DNA of 34,269 nt from Alphaproteobacteria bacterium (GCA_009380075.1 WHSO01000035.1:1-34269); one strand, 5' to 3'; numbered from the stretch's first letter, positions 15,713-24,754 are shown. Numbers and translations are program-made. The notes: generated by a model from the letters alone, not told the origin.

Positions 15713-17701
15713 TTAGCCGAAAAGACTTTCCACCCACAGATAGAGATCGGGCAGCAGCAGCGGATTCGGCCAGACCACCGAAATTACCGTGTCGAACAAG
15801 CCGATCAGGATCGCCTCCGCGATCACGCCGAGGGTCAGCGCCAGCCGCCAGCCGCCGCCATAGATCCGGCAGTAGGCGACGGGGACGATCAGGAAGCTGA
15901 TGTGGAAGCCGAGAAGGACGATCAGCGCCAGGATGGCGGCGATCCAGCCCGCCGCCTCGAAGTAATAGCGTGTCACCTTGCTGCCGGTGACCGGCGCGTC
16001 GGCGGCGCCCGGGTTGCGCCAGTAGCGCCACCCGTCGACCGACAGTTGCAGCACCGCCAGAAAGATGCCGACGCCGGTGACGAAAAACACGTCGAGCGAC
16101 GCGCGCGGTGGCCACACCAGCGCCGACGCCAGGGCGTAGATCATCGCCGCGAGGAACAACAGCGTGAACACGACGCCGCCCAGCGACTGCATCTTGGGCT
16201 GGTCTTCCTCCAAGTAGTAATCCATCGACATTTTGGCGGATTTCCGGTTCTTCCACATCGGCAGAAAGATCGTCCCGACGATCACCAGGAATATGACGAT
16301 GACGCCGGGGAACAGCATCCAGTCCAGGAAATAGCGGTCGACGCTGAGCCACAGGTAGGTCTGCAACTGCGGCCCTAGGACCACCGCGACCAGCACCGGC
16401 GGACGCGGCCAGCCGTAGCGGCGCATGAAAAACCCGACGAACGACATGCCGACCAGAGCCACGAGGTCAGCGTAGGTGAAATTCACCCCATAGGCGGCGG
16501 CGATGGTGAAGATCAGGGTCATCGGCACGATGATGTAGTACGGCAGGATCGACACCTTGGCGAAGGTGTTGGCGAGGCCCATGGACAGCCCCGTCGCCAG
16601 GATGTTCGACAGCACCACGACAGCGATCATGGCGAAGATGAGGTGCTTGCTGCCGCTGATCATCGGTTCGCCCGGCACGATGCCGACCGCGGCGAAGGCG
16701 ACCAGCACCAACGCCATCGAGGTCGAACCGGGGATGCCGAAGAACATGGTCGGGATCAGCGCACCGCCTTCCTTGGCGTTGTTAGAACTTTCCGGCGCGA
16801 TGACGCCGCGCACGTCGCCCTTGCCGAAGTTTTCCGTGTTCTTTTCCGTCTGCGCCGCATGGGCGTAGGCGAACCAGTCCGCCACCGAGGAACCGAGCCC
16901 CGGGAGGATGCCGATCCACACGCCGATGATCGAACAGCGGATCACCAGCCACCAGTTCTTGAAGGTGTCCTTCACTCCCTGCCACAGGCCGCTGCCCAGA
17001 GTGCCGGTCTGGGAGATCGAAGACCGCCGCACCGAAAGGTCGATCAGTTCGGGAACGCCGAACAGGCCGAGGCCGATGATGGCGACATGGATGCCGTCCC
17101 ACAGGTAGTAGTCGCCGAAAGTGAAGCGTTCGATGCCGGTGCGGGTCTCGGTCCCGATCAGCGCAAGCCCGAGGCCAAAGGCCGCCGCCATCAGCCCCTT
17201 GATTGGCGTGTTGCCGGACAGGATACCGACCGCCGACAGGCCCCACAGCACCAGCATCAGCAGTTCGGGCGAGCCCAGCAGCAGCACCAGCGGCGTCACG
17301 ATCGGCAGCGCCGCGAGAAACACCGCACCGCCGATCAGCCCGCCCAGCAGCGACGACATATAGGCGGCGCCGAAGGCGCGGTTGGCCTCGCCCTTGCGGG
17401 CCATGGGATGACCGTCGACGATGGTGGCCTGGGACCCGGCGCCCCCCGGCACCGCGATCAGGACCGACGGAAACGTATTGGCGGTGTTGGAGATGATGGT
17501 GATGCCGAACAGGAGCGCGATGCATTCCATCGGCTGCAGGGTCATCGCGTAGGGCAGCGACATGGCGAGGAGGGTCGAGGACCCCACCCCCGGCATGGCC
17601 GCGAATATGGACGACGCGATGACCGCGACGGTCATCAGGATAAGGGGCTTGGTCTGCAGGATTCCGGAGAATCCCTGCGCGATGACATCCCAGTCGTACA
17701 T
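15713..17701 (-). CDS. tctA: TTT transporter permease, TctA-TctB fusion
   Basis: A 662-residue membrane protein. Residues 1 to about 500 are TctA: MPGVGSSTLLAMSLPYAMTL, NTANTFPSVLIAVPGGAGSQ, and the second-half repeats GILPGLGSSVADW, ESSNNAKEGGALIPTM and FGIPGSTSMALVL. After a hydrophilic linker (about 505-525, rich in Lys, Asp and Glu) come about four more membrane segments with the pattern of TctB (DUF1468), normally a separate protein of about 150 residues. The long frame could start at 17,989, but the upstream part is not protein-like and the ATG at 17,701 has GGGGGAAGA just before it. Together with the TctC-like gene downstream it makes a complete two-gene TTT uptake system. Confidence 0.88.
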   Translation of the reverse strand: MYDWDVIAQGFSGILQTKPLILMTVAVIASSIFAAMPGVGSSTLLAMSLPYAMTLQPMECIALLFGITIISNTANTFPSVLIAVPGGAGSQATIVDGHPMARKGEANRAFGAAYMSSLLGGLIGGAVFLAALPIVTPLVLLLGSPELLMLVLWGLSAVGILSGNTPIKGLMAAAFGLGLALIGTETRTGIERFTFGDYYLWDGIHVAIIGLGLFGVPELIDLSVRRSSISQTGTLGSGLWQGVKDTFKNWWLVIRCSIIGVWIGILPGLGSSVADWFAYAHAAQTEKNTENFGKGDVRGVIAPESSNNAKEGGALIPTMFFGIPGSTSMALVLVAFAAVGIVPGEPMISGSKHLIFAMIAVVVLSNILATGLSMGLANTFAKVSILPYYIIVPMTLIFTIAAAYGVNFTYADLVALVGMSFVGFFMRRYGWPRPPVLVAVVLGPQLQTYLWLSVDRYFLDWMLFPGVIVIFLVIVGTIFLPMWKNRKSAKMSMDYYLEEDQPKMQSLGGVVFTLLFLAAMIYALASALVWPPRASLDVFFVTGVGIFLAVLQLSVDGWRYWRNPGAADAPVTGSKVTRYYFEAAGWIAAILALIVLLGFHISFLIVPVAYCRIYGGGWRLALTLGVIAEAILIGLFDTVISVVWPNPLLLPDLYLWVESLFG

Positions 17702-18255
17702 TCTTCCCCCTTTTGGCTCGCGCCTTGTCCTCCTGCTGGCGAGGACGTGAGTCTCCGATGGTTGGACGTGATTCGCGGTCGATGAGCAGTTTTTGTGCTG
17801 TCGGTGCCTGCAGGACAAAATCGAACTTGCACACTTTTGCCACGAGGCCGGGATGGCGTCCCAGTGCCGTGCCAAGTGCGTCCGTTTCGGCGCGGGCAGC
17901 GTCGATTCCGTCGAGAATGTGCTGGAATGTGACGGCCGGAATGGCCACTGGTGACATGGCCACTGGTGACAGAGCCACCTCGCCGCCAAGCGGTCCCTTC
18001 TCCATTACGCCGGCCACGGTTTTCTGCCTGCCTGTTGTTTCTTCTTCGGCTGCCGGCGATGCCGCAACCGCCTTTCGATGATTGAAAATCATTTCACAGG
18101 TTGGAATGCGAAGCAACCACGGCACGTTCAACCATTACCAGCACTCATGCTACCGTTGAAAGAGGCTTTGGATCGCAATGGCCTGAACCCGCGGCAACTT
18201 GGGCCTTTCCCGCGCCCGATAATGGGACGAAAATCGGCCCCCGACGGAGGTTGAG
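17702..18255. other. 554-bp divergent intergenic region
   Basis: The gap lies between the TTT permease gene and the galD-like gene, and must hold promoters for both. It has a 15-base perfect tandem repeat (17,941-17,970). A minus-strand frame through 17,720-18,131 gives a moderately protein-like string including ILDGIDAARAETDALGTAL, but it has no ribosome site, runs into the permease gene out of frame and is not called. I recognise no gene here. Confidence 0.4.
17941..17970. repeat. Two tandem copies of ATGGCCACTGGTGAC
   Basis: Two exact 15-base copies abut each other. Each junction also forms the imperfect inverted repeat GGCCA...TGGCC. Position in the middle of a divergent promoter region suits paired sites for a regulator, but a chance slippage repeat cannot be excluded. 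Confidence 0.55.
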
Positions 18256-19377
18256 ATGACGGCGCAGACACGGATTCCCTGCGTCCTGATGCGTGGCGGC
18301 ACGTCGAAGGGCGTGTATTTTCTTGCGTCCGACCTGCCGGCACCGCGCGACCTGCGCGACCGGGTGCTGCTGCGCGTCATGGGGTCGCCCGATCCGCGCC
18401 AGATCGACGGGCTCGGCGGCGCCGATCCGCTGACCACCAAGGTCGCCATCGTCGGCCCCTCGTCGCGCCCAGACGCCGACATCGACTACCTGTTCGCCCA
18501 GGTCGTGGTGGACGAACCCACGGTCGATATCAGTCCCAATTGCGGCAACATGCTCGCAGGCGTCGGCCCCTTCGCCATCGAGGCCGGCCTGTTCCCCGCC
18601 GCCGACCCGGTTACCCGCATGCGCATCCACATGGTCAACACCCAGAACGTCTGCGAGGTGACGATCCGCACGCCCTCCGGCACCGTCACCTACGACGGCG
18701 ACGCGCGCATAGACGGCGTACCGGGCACCGCCGCACCGGTGATGATCGATTTCCTCGATACCGCGGGCTCCACCTGCGGCGCGCTGCTGCCGACCGGCAA
18801 TGTCGTCGATGTCATCGATGGAATCCCCTGCACGCTGATCGACAACGGCATGCCGGTGGTGGTCATGGACGCGCGCCGGTTCGGGCGCACCGGTTTCGAG
18901 GACCGCGACGCGATGAACAACGACGCGGAGCTCAAGGCCGCGATCGAAAGCATCCGCCTCAAGGCGGGGCCGCTGATGAACCTCGGCGACGTGACCCTGA
19001 AGGTCGTGCCCAAGATGTGCCTCGTCGCGCCTCCCGCCCACGGCAGCGCGGTGACGACGCGGTGCTTCATCCCCCATGTCTGCCACGCCACCATCGGTGT
19101 GCTCGCCGCCGTCACTATCGCCACCGCCTGCGCACTCCCCGGCTCTGCTGCCGACGGCATCGCCGTCGTGCCCGACGGTGCGAGCAAGCTGATGTCGGTG
19201 GAACACACGACCGGCGAGGTCACGGTGGGCCTCGATCTCGAGGGTGGGGCCAACGCGCCGGTAGTGCGCCGTGCCGCGCTGCTCAGGACGACGCGCCGCA
19301 TGATGGAGGGTTTCGCGCTGGTACCCGCCGACGTGTGGGACGGGCGCAGCGGCCTCGACCGCCGGGCGGCGGAATAG
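18256..19377 (+). CDS. galD: PrpF-fold isomerase, probable 4-oxalomesaconate tautomerase
   Basis: A 373-residue protein of the PrpF/diaminopimelate-epimerase fold. Landmarks are MRGGTSKGVYF near the N-terminus, GLGGADPLTTKVAIV, the active-site NCGN near residue 96 and FIPHVCHATIGV near residue 275. GalD isomerises the keto and enol forms of 4-oxalomesaconate in gallate breakdown; PrpF isomerises aconitate in the methylcitrate cycle. The galB-like gene directly downstream favours the gallate pathway, and no prpC or acnD is present. GGAGG eight bases before the ATG marks the start. It is the first gene of a probable four-gene operon reaching 22,820. Confidence 0.8.
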   Translation: MTAQTRIPCVLMRGGTSKGVYFLASDLPAPRDLRDRVLLRVMGSPDPRQIDGLGGADPLTTKVAIVGPSSRPDADIDYLFAQVVVDEPTVDISPNCGNMLAGVGPFAIEAGLFPAADPVTRMRIHMVNTQNVCEVTIRTPSGTVTYDGDARIDGVPGTAAPVMIDFLDTAGSTCGALLPTGNVVDVIDGIPCTLIDNGMPVVVMDARRFGRTGFEDRDAMNNDAELKAAIESIRLKAGPLMNLGDVTLKVVPKMCLVAPPAHGSAVTTRCFIPHVCHATIGVLAAVTIATACALPGSAADGIAVVPDGASKLMSVEHTTGEVTVGLDLEGGANAPVVRRAALLRTTRRMMEGFALVPADVWDGRSGLDRRAAE

Positions 19378-19427
19378 ACGTATAATAACCAAAGCGTTTC
19401 GCAGTGTAGGAAGAGGATCATCACGTC

Positions 19428-20153
19428 ATGGCCGATGCGGCACCCAAATCCATCCTGGTCGTCTCGGCCCACGCCGCCGATTTCGTCTGGCGCGCCGGCG
19501 GCGCCATCGCGCTCTATGCCAAGCGCGGCTACCACGTGCGGGTGGTCTGCCTGTCGTACGGCGAACGCGGCGAATCGGCCAAGGTCTGGGTCTCGGGGGA
19601 ACGCGACATGGCGAAGGTCAAGGCGGGACGCCGCGACGAAGCGGAACGCGCCGCCGCCATCCTCGGCGGGGTGCCGGAGTTCTACGACCTCGGCGACTAT
19701 CCCCTGCGCGTGCCGGACGAGGCGATCTATCGCCTCGCGGACACGTTTCGCGAACTGCGTCCCGAATTCGTCCTCACCCATGCGCTGGAGGACCCCTACA
19801 ATTTCGATCATCCCCTTGCCGCCCACGTCACCCAGGAGGCGCGAATCATTGCCCAGGCCCACGGCTACAAGCCCGACGTGAAGGTCATCGGCGCGCCCCA
19901 GGTCTACCTGTTCGAGCCGCACCAGACCGAGCAGTGCAACTGGAAGCCGCAGTTCATCCTCGACATCACCGAGGTGTGGGACCAGAAACGCAAGGCCTTC
20001 GAGGTGATGGCGGCACAGGAATACCTTTGGGATTACTACACAAGGGTGGCGCTCAATCGCGGCATCCAGGGCAAGCGCAATTCCGGCCGCGACATGACCT
20101 ACGGCGAGGCCTACCAGCGCATCTTCTCGAGCGCGTCGGACCATTTCATCTAG
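19428..20153 (+). CDS. galB: PIG-L/LmbE-family 4-oxalomesaconate hydratase
   Basis: A 241-residue protein of the LmbE/PIG-L zinc deacetylase fold. The usual AHPDD motif is changed to AHAAD (His15, Asp18), and the second metal region is LTHALEDPYNFDHPLAAH with His117, Asp126, His127 and His132. GalB of Pseudomonas putida belongs to this fold and adds water to 4-oxalomesaconate to give 4-carboxy-4-hydroxy-2-oxoadipate. The adjacent tautomerase gene strongly supports that role over sugar deacetylation. The gap to galD is 50 bases and the ribosome site is weak (AGAGG about 12 bases before the ATG). The aldolase that should follow (GalC/LigK, RraA-like) is not in the window. Confidence 0.8.
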   Translation: MADAAPKSILVVSAHAADFVWRAGGAIALYAKRGYHVRVVCLSYGERGESAKVWVSGERDMAKVKAGRRDEAERAAAILGGVPEFYDLGDYPLRVPDEAIYRLADTFRELRPEFVLTHALEDPYNFDHPLAAHVTQEARIIAQAHGYKPDVKVIGAPQVYLFEPHQTEQCNWKPQFILDITEVWDQKRKAFEVMAAQEYLWDYYTRVALNRGIQGKRNSGRDMTYGEAYQRIFSSASDHFI

Positions 20154-20170
20154 CCCCGGAGAGACGGATC

Positions 20171-20842
20171 ATGAGCCGCGATATTTCGGCCGAACAACAG
20201 CAACAGAAGCTGAAGGAAGAGGCGAAGTTCCTCCCGCGCACGCCGAGCGAGGAGTTGGGCCCCATGTACCCCGTCGGCAAGCCCGACGCACGCGGCACCG
20301 ACCTCGTCCACTCGGCCAGGACCGGCAAGGACGTCGAAGGGCAGATTCTCTATGTCCGCGGCCAGGTCAAGGACCTGACCGGCGCGCCGGTGCCGGGCGC
20401 CGAGGTCGAGATCTGGCACGCCGACCCGCACGGGCGGTACCCGCATCCCTGCGATCTCAACCCGGCACCCCTCGATCCCAGCTTCTCCGGCTGGGCGAAG
20501 ATCAACGCCGACGGCGAAGGCCGCTTCCGCCTGCGCTCGACCAAGCCCGGTCCCTACCCGACCTCGACGCCGGGCTGGTGGCGCCCGCCCCACGTGCATT
20601 TCCAGGTGACGACGCCCCACGACCGGCTCATCACCCAGATGTACTTCCCGGGCGAGGAGTTGAACGACCAGGACGAGCTGCTGACCCGCCATCGCCGCCT
20701 CAAGCAGGACGACCGGGTTACTGCCAAGGTCCTGCCCCTCGAGGACGGTATGGAAAAAGGCGCACTGTTCATCGAATTCGACATCGTGCTGCCGACGCCG
20801 CAATCGGTGGCGCGTCAGATCGCGGCGCGGGCGAAGAAGTAG
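20171..20842 (+). CDS. Intradiol ring-cleavage dioxygenase (PcaH-like)
   Basis: A 223-residue non-haem Fe(III) dioxygenase. All four expected iron ligands are visible: Tyr90 in HGRYPH, Tyr129 in KPGPYP, and His141 and His143 in WRPPHVHF. These segments match protocatechuate 3,4-dioxygenase beta subunits more than catechol dioxygenases. No alpha-subunit gene adjoins it, so it may be a homomer. The chosen ATG has GGAGAG seven bases upstream and starts 17 bases after the galB-like gene. In protocatechuate it would cut between the two hydroxyl-bearing carbons. With gallate the same cut gives the enol of 4-oxalomesaconate, the substrate of its two upstream neighbours, so gallate is a plausible substrate. 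Confidence 0.85.
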   Translation: MSRDISAEQQQQKLKEEAKFLPRTPSEELGPMYPVGKPDARGTDLVHSARTGKDVEGQILYVRGQVKDLTGAPVPGAEVEIWHADPHGRYPHPCDLNPAPLDPSFSGWAKINADGEGRFRLRSTKPGPYPTSTPGWWRPPHVHFQVTTPHDRLITQMYFPGEELNDQDELLTRHRRLKQDDRVTAKVLPLEDGMEKGALFIEFDIVLPTPQSVARQIAARAKK

Positions 20843-20948
20843 CGGCGCACCGCAACCGAGGTTGACCGGCTTTTCCGGCAACATTCGACCGCGTATGGTA
20901 CCCGGCCCGAAACCACGACAATCCCACGACGATTTTCCAGCGAGGACG

Positions 20949-22820
20949 ATGATGCGCGAGCGCGCCCCACGACGCCCCAAGACTAACGCCGCCGGTGAAG
21001 CCGCCTTCCCGAAGATCGACCGGCCGAAGGGGCTCGGCAACCGGCGTATGGGCTGGGGCTCCGACGTCGCGGCGGAGGCGATCCGCCGCCTCGACCTCCG
21101 GTATATCGCCCTGGTGCCGGGCGCGAGCTACCGCGGGCTGCACGATTCCATCGTCAACTACCTCGGCAACGCCAACCCGCAGATGCTGGTGTGCCTGCAC
21201 GAGGAGCACGCCGTCGCCATCGCCGACGGCTACGCCCGGGTAACGGAAACGCCGATGGCGGTGGCGCTGCATTCGAACGTCGGGCTGATGCATGGCATCA
21301 TGCCGATCTTCAATTCCTGGTGCGGCCGCACGCCGGTGATCGTATTCGGCGCAACCGGCCCGGTCGACGCCGACAAGCGCCGCCCGTGGATCGACTGGAT
21401 CCACACCGCCAGGGACCAGGGCGCGATGATCCGCCCCTTCGTCAAGTTCGACGACCAGCCGGCCTCGCCCCAGGCGACGGTGGAGGCGATCCTGCGCGCG
21501 GCGCAACTGGCGACGACGAAGCCGTTCGGCCCAGTCTATGTCTGCCTCGACGCCGAGTTGCAGGAAGCGCCGCTCACGTCCGAGGTCGCGTTTCCCGACC
21601 CGGCACGCTTCCGTGCCGCGCCACCGCCCCCCGCGCCCGAGGAAATAGTGAAGGAAACGCTGCGCCTCGTGTGCAAGGCACGCTTCCCGCTGTTCATGAT
21701 GGGCCGGGTCTCGCGGCGCGAGGACGACTGGGCCCGGCGCGTGCGCCTCGCCGAAGCCTTGGGCGCCGTCGTCATCACCGACCAGCACAACGCGGCGGCG
21801 TTCCCGACCGAACATCCCAACCACGTCGCGGCACCATCCTTCCGCGCGGGCAAGGCGGTGGCGGAGCTCCTCAACAACGCCGATGTCATCGTATCCTTCG
21901 ACTGGCTCGACCTGGCCGGCACGTTGCGTCACGTCTTTGGGCACGCCCAGACCCAGGAGCCGGTCGGGTCACGCATCGTGTCCTGTTCGCTCGATTCCTA
22001 CGTCCACAACGGCTGGAGCGCCGATCACCAGGCCCTGCCCGCGGTGGACGTGCCGGTGCTGGCCGATCCGGATACCTTCGTCGCACAAATGCTCGACGCG
22101 CTCGGCCCGGCAGCGAGGAAGACCGCACCCCTTCCCGCCGCGGCGCGCAAGATCACCCACTGGACCAAGAGCCCCGGCGGCAAGCTCAAGCCCTCCGCCT
22201 CGGGCCCGCTCGGTCCCCTCGATCTCGCCCTCACGGTCGCGGCGTTCGCGCGCGCCAACAAAGGCACGCTTTCCCGCACCGCATTGGGCTGGGCGGGGGA
22301 AGCCTGCCGCTTCGATCATCCGCTCGATTTCCTCGGCAACGACCAGGGCGGCGCCGTCGGCACCGGCCCGGGCCACAGCGTCGGCGCGGCGCTGGCGCTG
22401 CGCGACAGCGACCGCATGGCGCTGTCGGTGATCGGCGACGGCGATTACCTGATGGGCGTGTCGGCGCTGTGGACCGCATCGCACGTGGAATTGCCGATGA
22501 TGATCGTCGTCGCCAACAACCGCTCCTACTTCAACGACGAGGGCCACCAGGAGCGCGTGGCGCTCGACCGCGACCGGCCGAAGGACAACAAGTGGATCGG
22601 CCAGCAGATCGACAAGCCCGCGGTGGACCTCGGCAAGATGGCGGAGGCGCAGGGCTTCAAATCGGAACAGGTGGCGACGACGAAGGAGCTGACGGCGGCG
22701 CTGGCGCGCGGGAAGAAAGTCGTCAGGGGCGGAGGGCGCACCCTCATCGACGCCCGCGTGCTGCCGGGCTATGCCGAGGCCGCCGCGCGCGGTGCCTCCG
22801 GTGGGCGTGGGGGGACGTAG
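20949..22820 (+). CDS. Thiamine diphosphate-dependent enzyme, acetolactate synthase/benzoylformate decarboxylase-like
   Basis: A 623-residue protein with the three-domain layout of ThDP decarboxylases. The N-terminal domain has the activating glutamate in LHEEHAVAIADGYARV. The C-terminal domain has the diphosphate/Mg motif from GDGDYLMG to VVANNRSYFND. The middle domain (about 220-390) is present. Family members decarboxylate or ligate 2-oxo acids. The frame is open to a TTG at 20,862, but ATG codons at 20,949 and 20,952 are preceded by GAGGACG, so the start is placed at the first. Within this operon it might act on a 2-oxo acid from ring cleavage, or make the aromatic acid substrate; neither can be decided here. 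It is about 50-70 residues longer than typical members, partly in a basic N-terminal tail. Confidence 0.82.
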   Translation: MMRERAPRRPKTNAAGEAAFPKIDRPKGLGNRRMGWGSDVAAEAIRRLDLRYIALVPGASYRGLHDSIVNYLGNANPQMLVCLHEEHAVAIADGYARVTETPMAVALHSNVGLMHGIMPIFNSWCGRTPVIVFGATGPVDADKRRPWIDWIHTARDQGAMIRPFVKFDDQPASPQATVEAILRAAQLATTKPFGPVYVCLDAELQEAPLTSEVAFPDPARFRAAPPPPAPEEIVKETLRLVCKARFPLFMMGRVSRREDDWARRVRLAEALGAVVITDQHNAAAFPTEHPNHVAAPSFRAGKAVAELLNNADVIVSFDWLDLAGTLRHVFGHAQTQEPVGSRIVSCSLDSYVHNGWSADHQALPAVDVPVLADPDTFVAQMLDALGPAARKTAPLPAAARKITHWTKSPGGKLKPSASGPLGPLDLALTVAAFARANKGTLSRTALGWAGEACRFDHPLDFLGNDQGGAVGTGPGHSVGAALALRDSDRMALSVIGDGDYLMGVSALWTASHVELPMMIVVANNRSYFNDEGHQERVALDRDRPKDNKWIGQQIDKPAVDLGKMAEAQGFKSEQVATTKELTAALARGKKVVRGGGRTLIDARVLPGYAEAAARGASGGRGGT

Positions 22821-22970
22821 GCCAATACCATCTCCTCCTCAGGACGACCGACACCGGCTTATTTCGGAAGAAAACCCGGGGTTCAGGTCAATTCAAACAG
22901 CAGTGTCATGCGGCTTCGATGGGATCAGCCGGCACCAGCATCGAAATGATCCTACAGCATCTCCTTCATG

Positions 22971-24491
22971 TTACTGACGGGTCAGTGTCAGGTCTCCCGG
23001 CTTCTCAGGCCATGGATGCAGTAAGTCAAGCGGCACCGATCGCCCATCTTCCTGAACAATTCGGACGTGATGGCGCCGCAACTGCCGTGGTTCTGCGACA
23101 CCGCATGAATGGGCAATGATCTCTACCTCATGCACGAGGTTGCGACAGTAATTTGCCACTTTAACGGACTTGTCTGCCGGGTTGAGGCCGTGTTGCAAAC
23201 GAGGGTTATGGGTCGTGATGCCCGTAGGACAGGTGTTTTTATTACACTTGAGCGCTTGAATGCATCCGAGCGAGAACATGAAACCGCGGGCCGAAGTAAC
23301 AAAATCCGCGCCGGCACACAGCGCCCACGCGACGCCGGATGGCGTGATCAATTTGCCCGAAGCAATCAGTCTTACCCGATCCTTCAGGTCATGTGCCCTG
23401 AGTATATTGGCGACCATTGGAAGGGACTCGTGGATAAGCAGGCCCACATTGTCCATCAAAGGCATCGGAGCTGCGCCAGTGCCGCCATCCCCGCTGTCGA
23501 GCGTGATAAAATCCGGTGCATGTCGAGAGCCGCGTTTCTGGATTTCTTCGCATAACGATATCAGCCAGCCATAAGCTCCGATGACGGATTTGAAACCAAC
23601 CGGTTTTCCCGTCACGTCGCGAATGTGATTAATGAAATCGAGCAAATCACCGATTGAATTGATTTCCGGATGCCGGTTGGGAGAGATCGAGTCCTGCCCT
23701 TCCGGAATGTTTCGGATCGCAGCAATCTCGGCCGTAACCTTGGCGGCGGGAAGTATTCCACCCTTGCCGGGCTTTGCACCCTGGCTGAGCTTCAATTCAA
23801 ACATTCGCACCTGCTCATTCTTCGCGATGTCCCGGAGCTTCCCGTCATCGAGCTTTCCATCCTGCGCCCGCACCCCGTATTTGGCTGTACCAATCTGGAA
23901 AACGATGTCGCAACCGCTTTCCAGATGATAGGGCGCGAGGCCCCCTTCACCGGTATTCATCCAGCAATTCGCCATTTTTGCTCCACCGGATAATGCCCGT
24001 ACGGCAGGCGCGGACAGCGCCCCATAACTCATCCCCGAAATATTGAAGAACGACGGGGCGTCATAGGGTTTCCGGCAATCTTTCCCGATCCTCAACGGCC
24101 TTGTCCTAGCAGCATCCTCTTCGAGAGTCGGGAATGGACAGTTGACAAAGATTGCCGTCCCCTGGGGCGTCAGATTCTTGGTTGATCCGAAGGCGACGGT
24201 GTTGTCCTCGCCGCTTGCCGCCCGGTATGCCCATCCTCGTTCGGCGCGATTGAAAGGCATTTCTTCACGGTCCATGGCAAAGAAATACTGGCGAAAAAAT
24301 TCCCCCAATGCGGAGAACAGGTACCGGAACCGGCCAATTACCGGATAGTTTCGGCGGATCGCGTCGCCCGTCTGGGTAACGTCGAGGACAAAAAACACAA
24401 ACAAAATTACGACGAATACCCCGACCGCAAACACGAACAGGGCCGCCATCGCATTTATGGAGCTCATCGTCAGATCTGTGATGATTGACAT
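22971..24491 (-). CDS. Membrane-anchored FMN-binding glutamate synthase-family protein
   Basis: A 506-residue protein. A hydrophobic segment at about 13-37 anchors the N-terminus. The rest matches the FMN/central region of glutamate synthase: FNISGMSYGALS, NTGEGGLAPYHLE, the channel-like QGAKPGKGGILP, DSGDGGTGAAP, and CNKNTCPTGITTH, which with a preceding Cys can hold a [3Fe-4S] cluster. There is no glutaminase domain, so it is not a complete GltB. Relatives of this stand-alone type are often of unknown function. AGAGGA precedes the ATG. Base use is visibly more A/T-rich than in the catabolic genes before it, which may mean separate origin. It converges on the ThDP enzyme gene with a 150-bp gap. 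Confidence 0.85.
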   Translation of the reverse strand: MSIITDLTMSSINAMAALFVFAVGVFVVILFVFFVLDVTQTGDAIRRNYPVIGRFRYLFSALGEFFRQYFFAMDREEMPFNRAERGWAYRAASGEDNTVAFGSTKNLTPQGTAIFVNCPFPTLEEDAARTRPLRIGKDCRKPYDAPSFFNISGMSYGALSAPAVRALSGGAKMANCWMNTGEGGLAPYHLESGCDIVFQIGTAKYGVRAQDGKLDDGKLRDIAKNEQVRMFELKLSQGAKPGKGGILPAAKVTAEIAAIRNIPEGQDSISPNRHPEINSIGDLLDFINHIRDVTGKPVGFKSVIGAYGWLISLCEEIQKRGSRHAPDFITLDSGDGGTGAAPMPLMDNVGLLIHESLPMVANILRAHDLKDRVRLIASGKLITPSGVAWALCAGADFVTSARGFMFSLGCIQALKCNKNTCPTGITTHNPRLQHGLNPADKSVKVANYCRNLVHEVEIIAHSCGVAEPRQLRRHHVRIVQEDGRSVPLDLLHPWPEKPGDLTLTRQ

Positions 24492-24754
24492 CGTGTCCTC
24501 TTCTCTTTATCGCCGAGAAACCGGATTTCCTATGGTTTGGAAATCAAATCCGCAAATCGCATTGAAGGGATACTTGAGAGGCACCTTAGACGAGGGATGG
24601 AGCGCTGGCTGGGAAAATCGTGGTCCTGGCTCCCGTCAATACCCGCACGTTCACTTTCACAGGACTTCACATCGTTGCCGCTCACATTCAGAGCGCGACT
24701 TGCCACTGAAGCGGGGCGCGCTTTCGTCGGCGCAACCCGGTACCAAAACGGCAA
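24492..24754. other. Intergenic region upstream of the FMN protein gene
   Basis: About 260 bases between the terminator at 24,755 and the FMN gene start at 24,491. They presumably hold that gene's promoter. I could not pick a convincing -35/-10 pair, and short frames on both strands look non-coding. Confidence 0.35.

Noticed and set aside
17713-18131. Open frames on both strands upstream of the TTT permease
   Set aside because: The plus frame is Ser/Ala/Arg-rich noise. The minus frame is somewhat protein-like but runs out of frame into the permease gene and has no start signal.
19381-19386. Perfect TATAAT between the galD- and galB-like genes
   Set aside because: No -35 box lies 15-19 bases upstream and the genes look co-transcribed, so it is probably chance.
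22915-22945. Inverted repeat TTCGATG/CATCGAA after the ThDP gene
   Set aside because: Only 7 bases with a 17-base loop and no T-tract; too weak to call a terminator.
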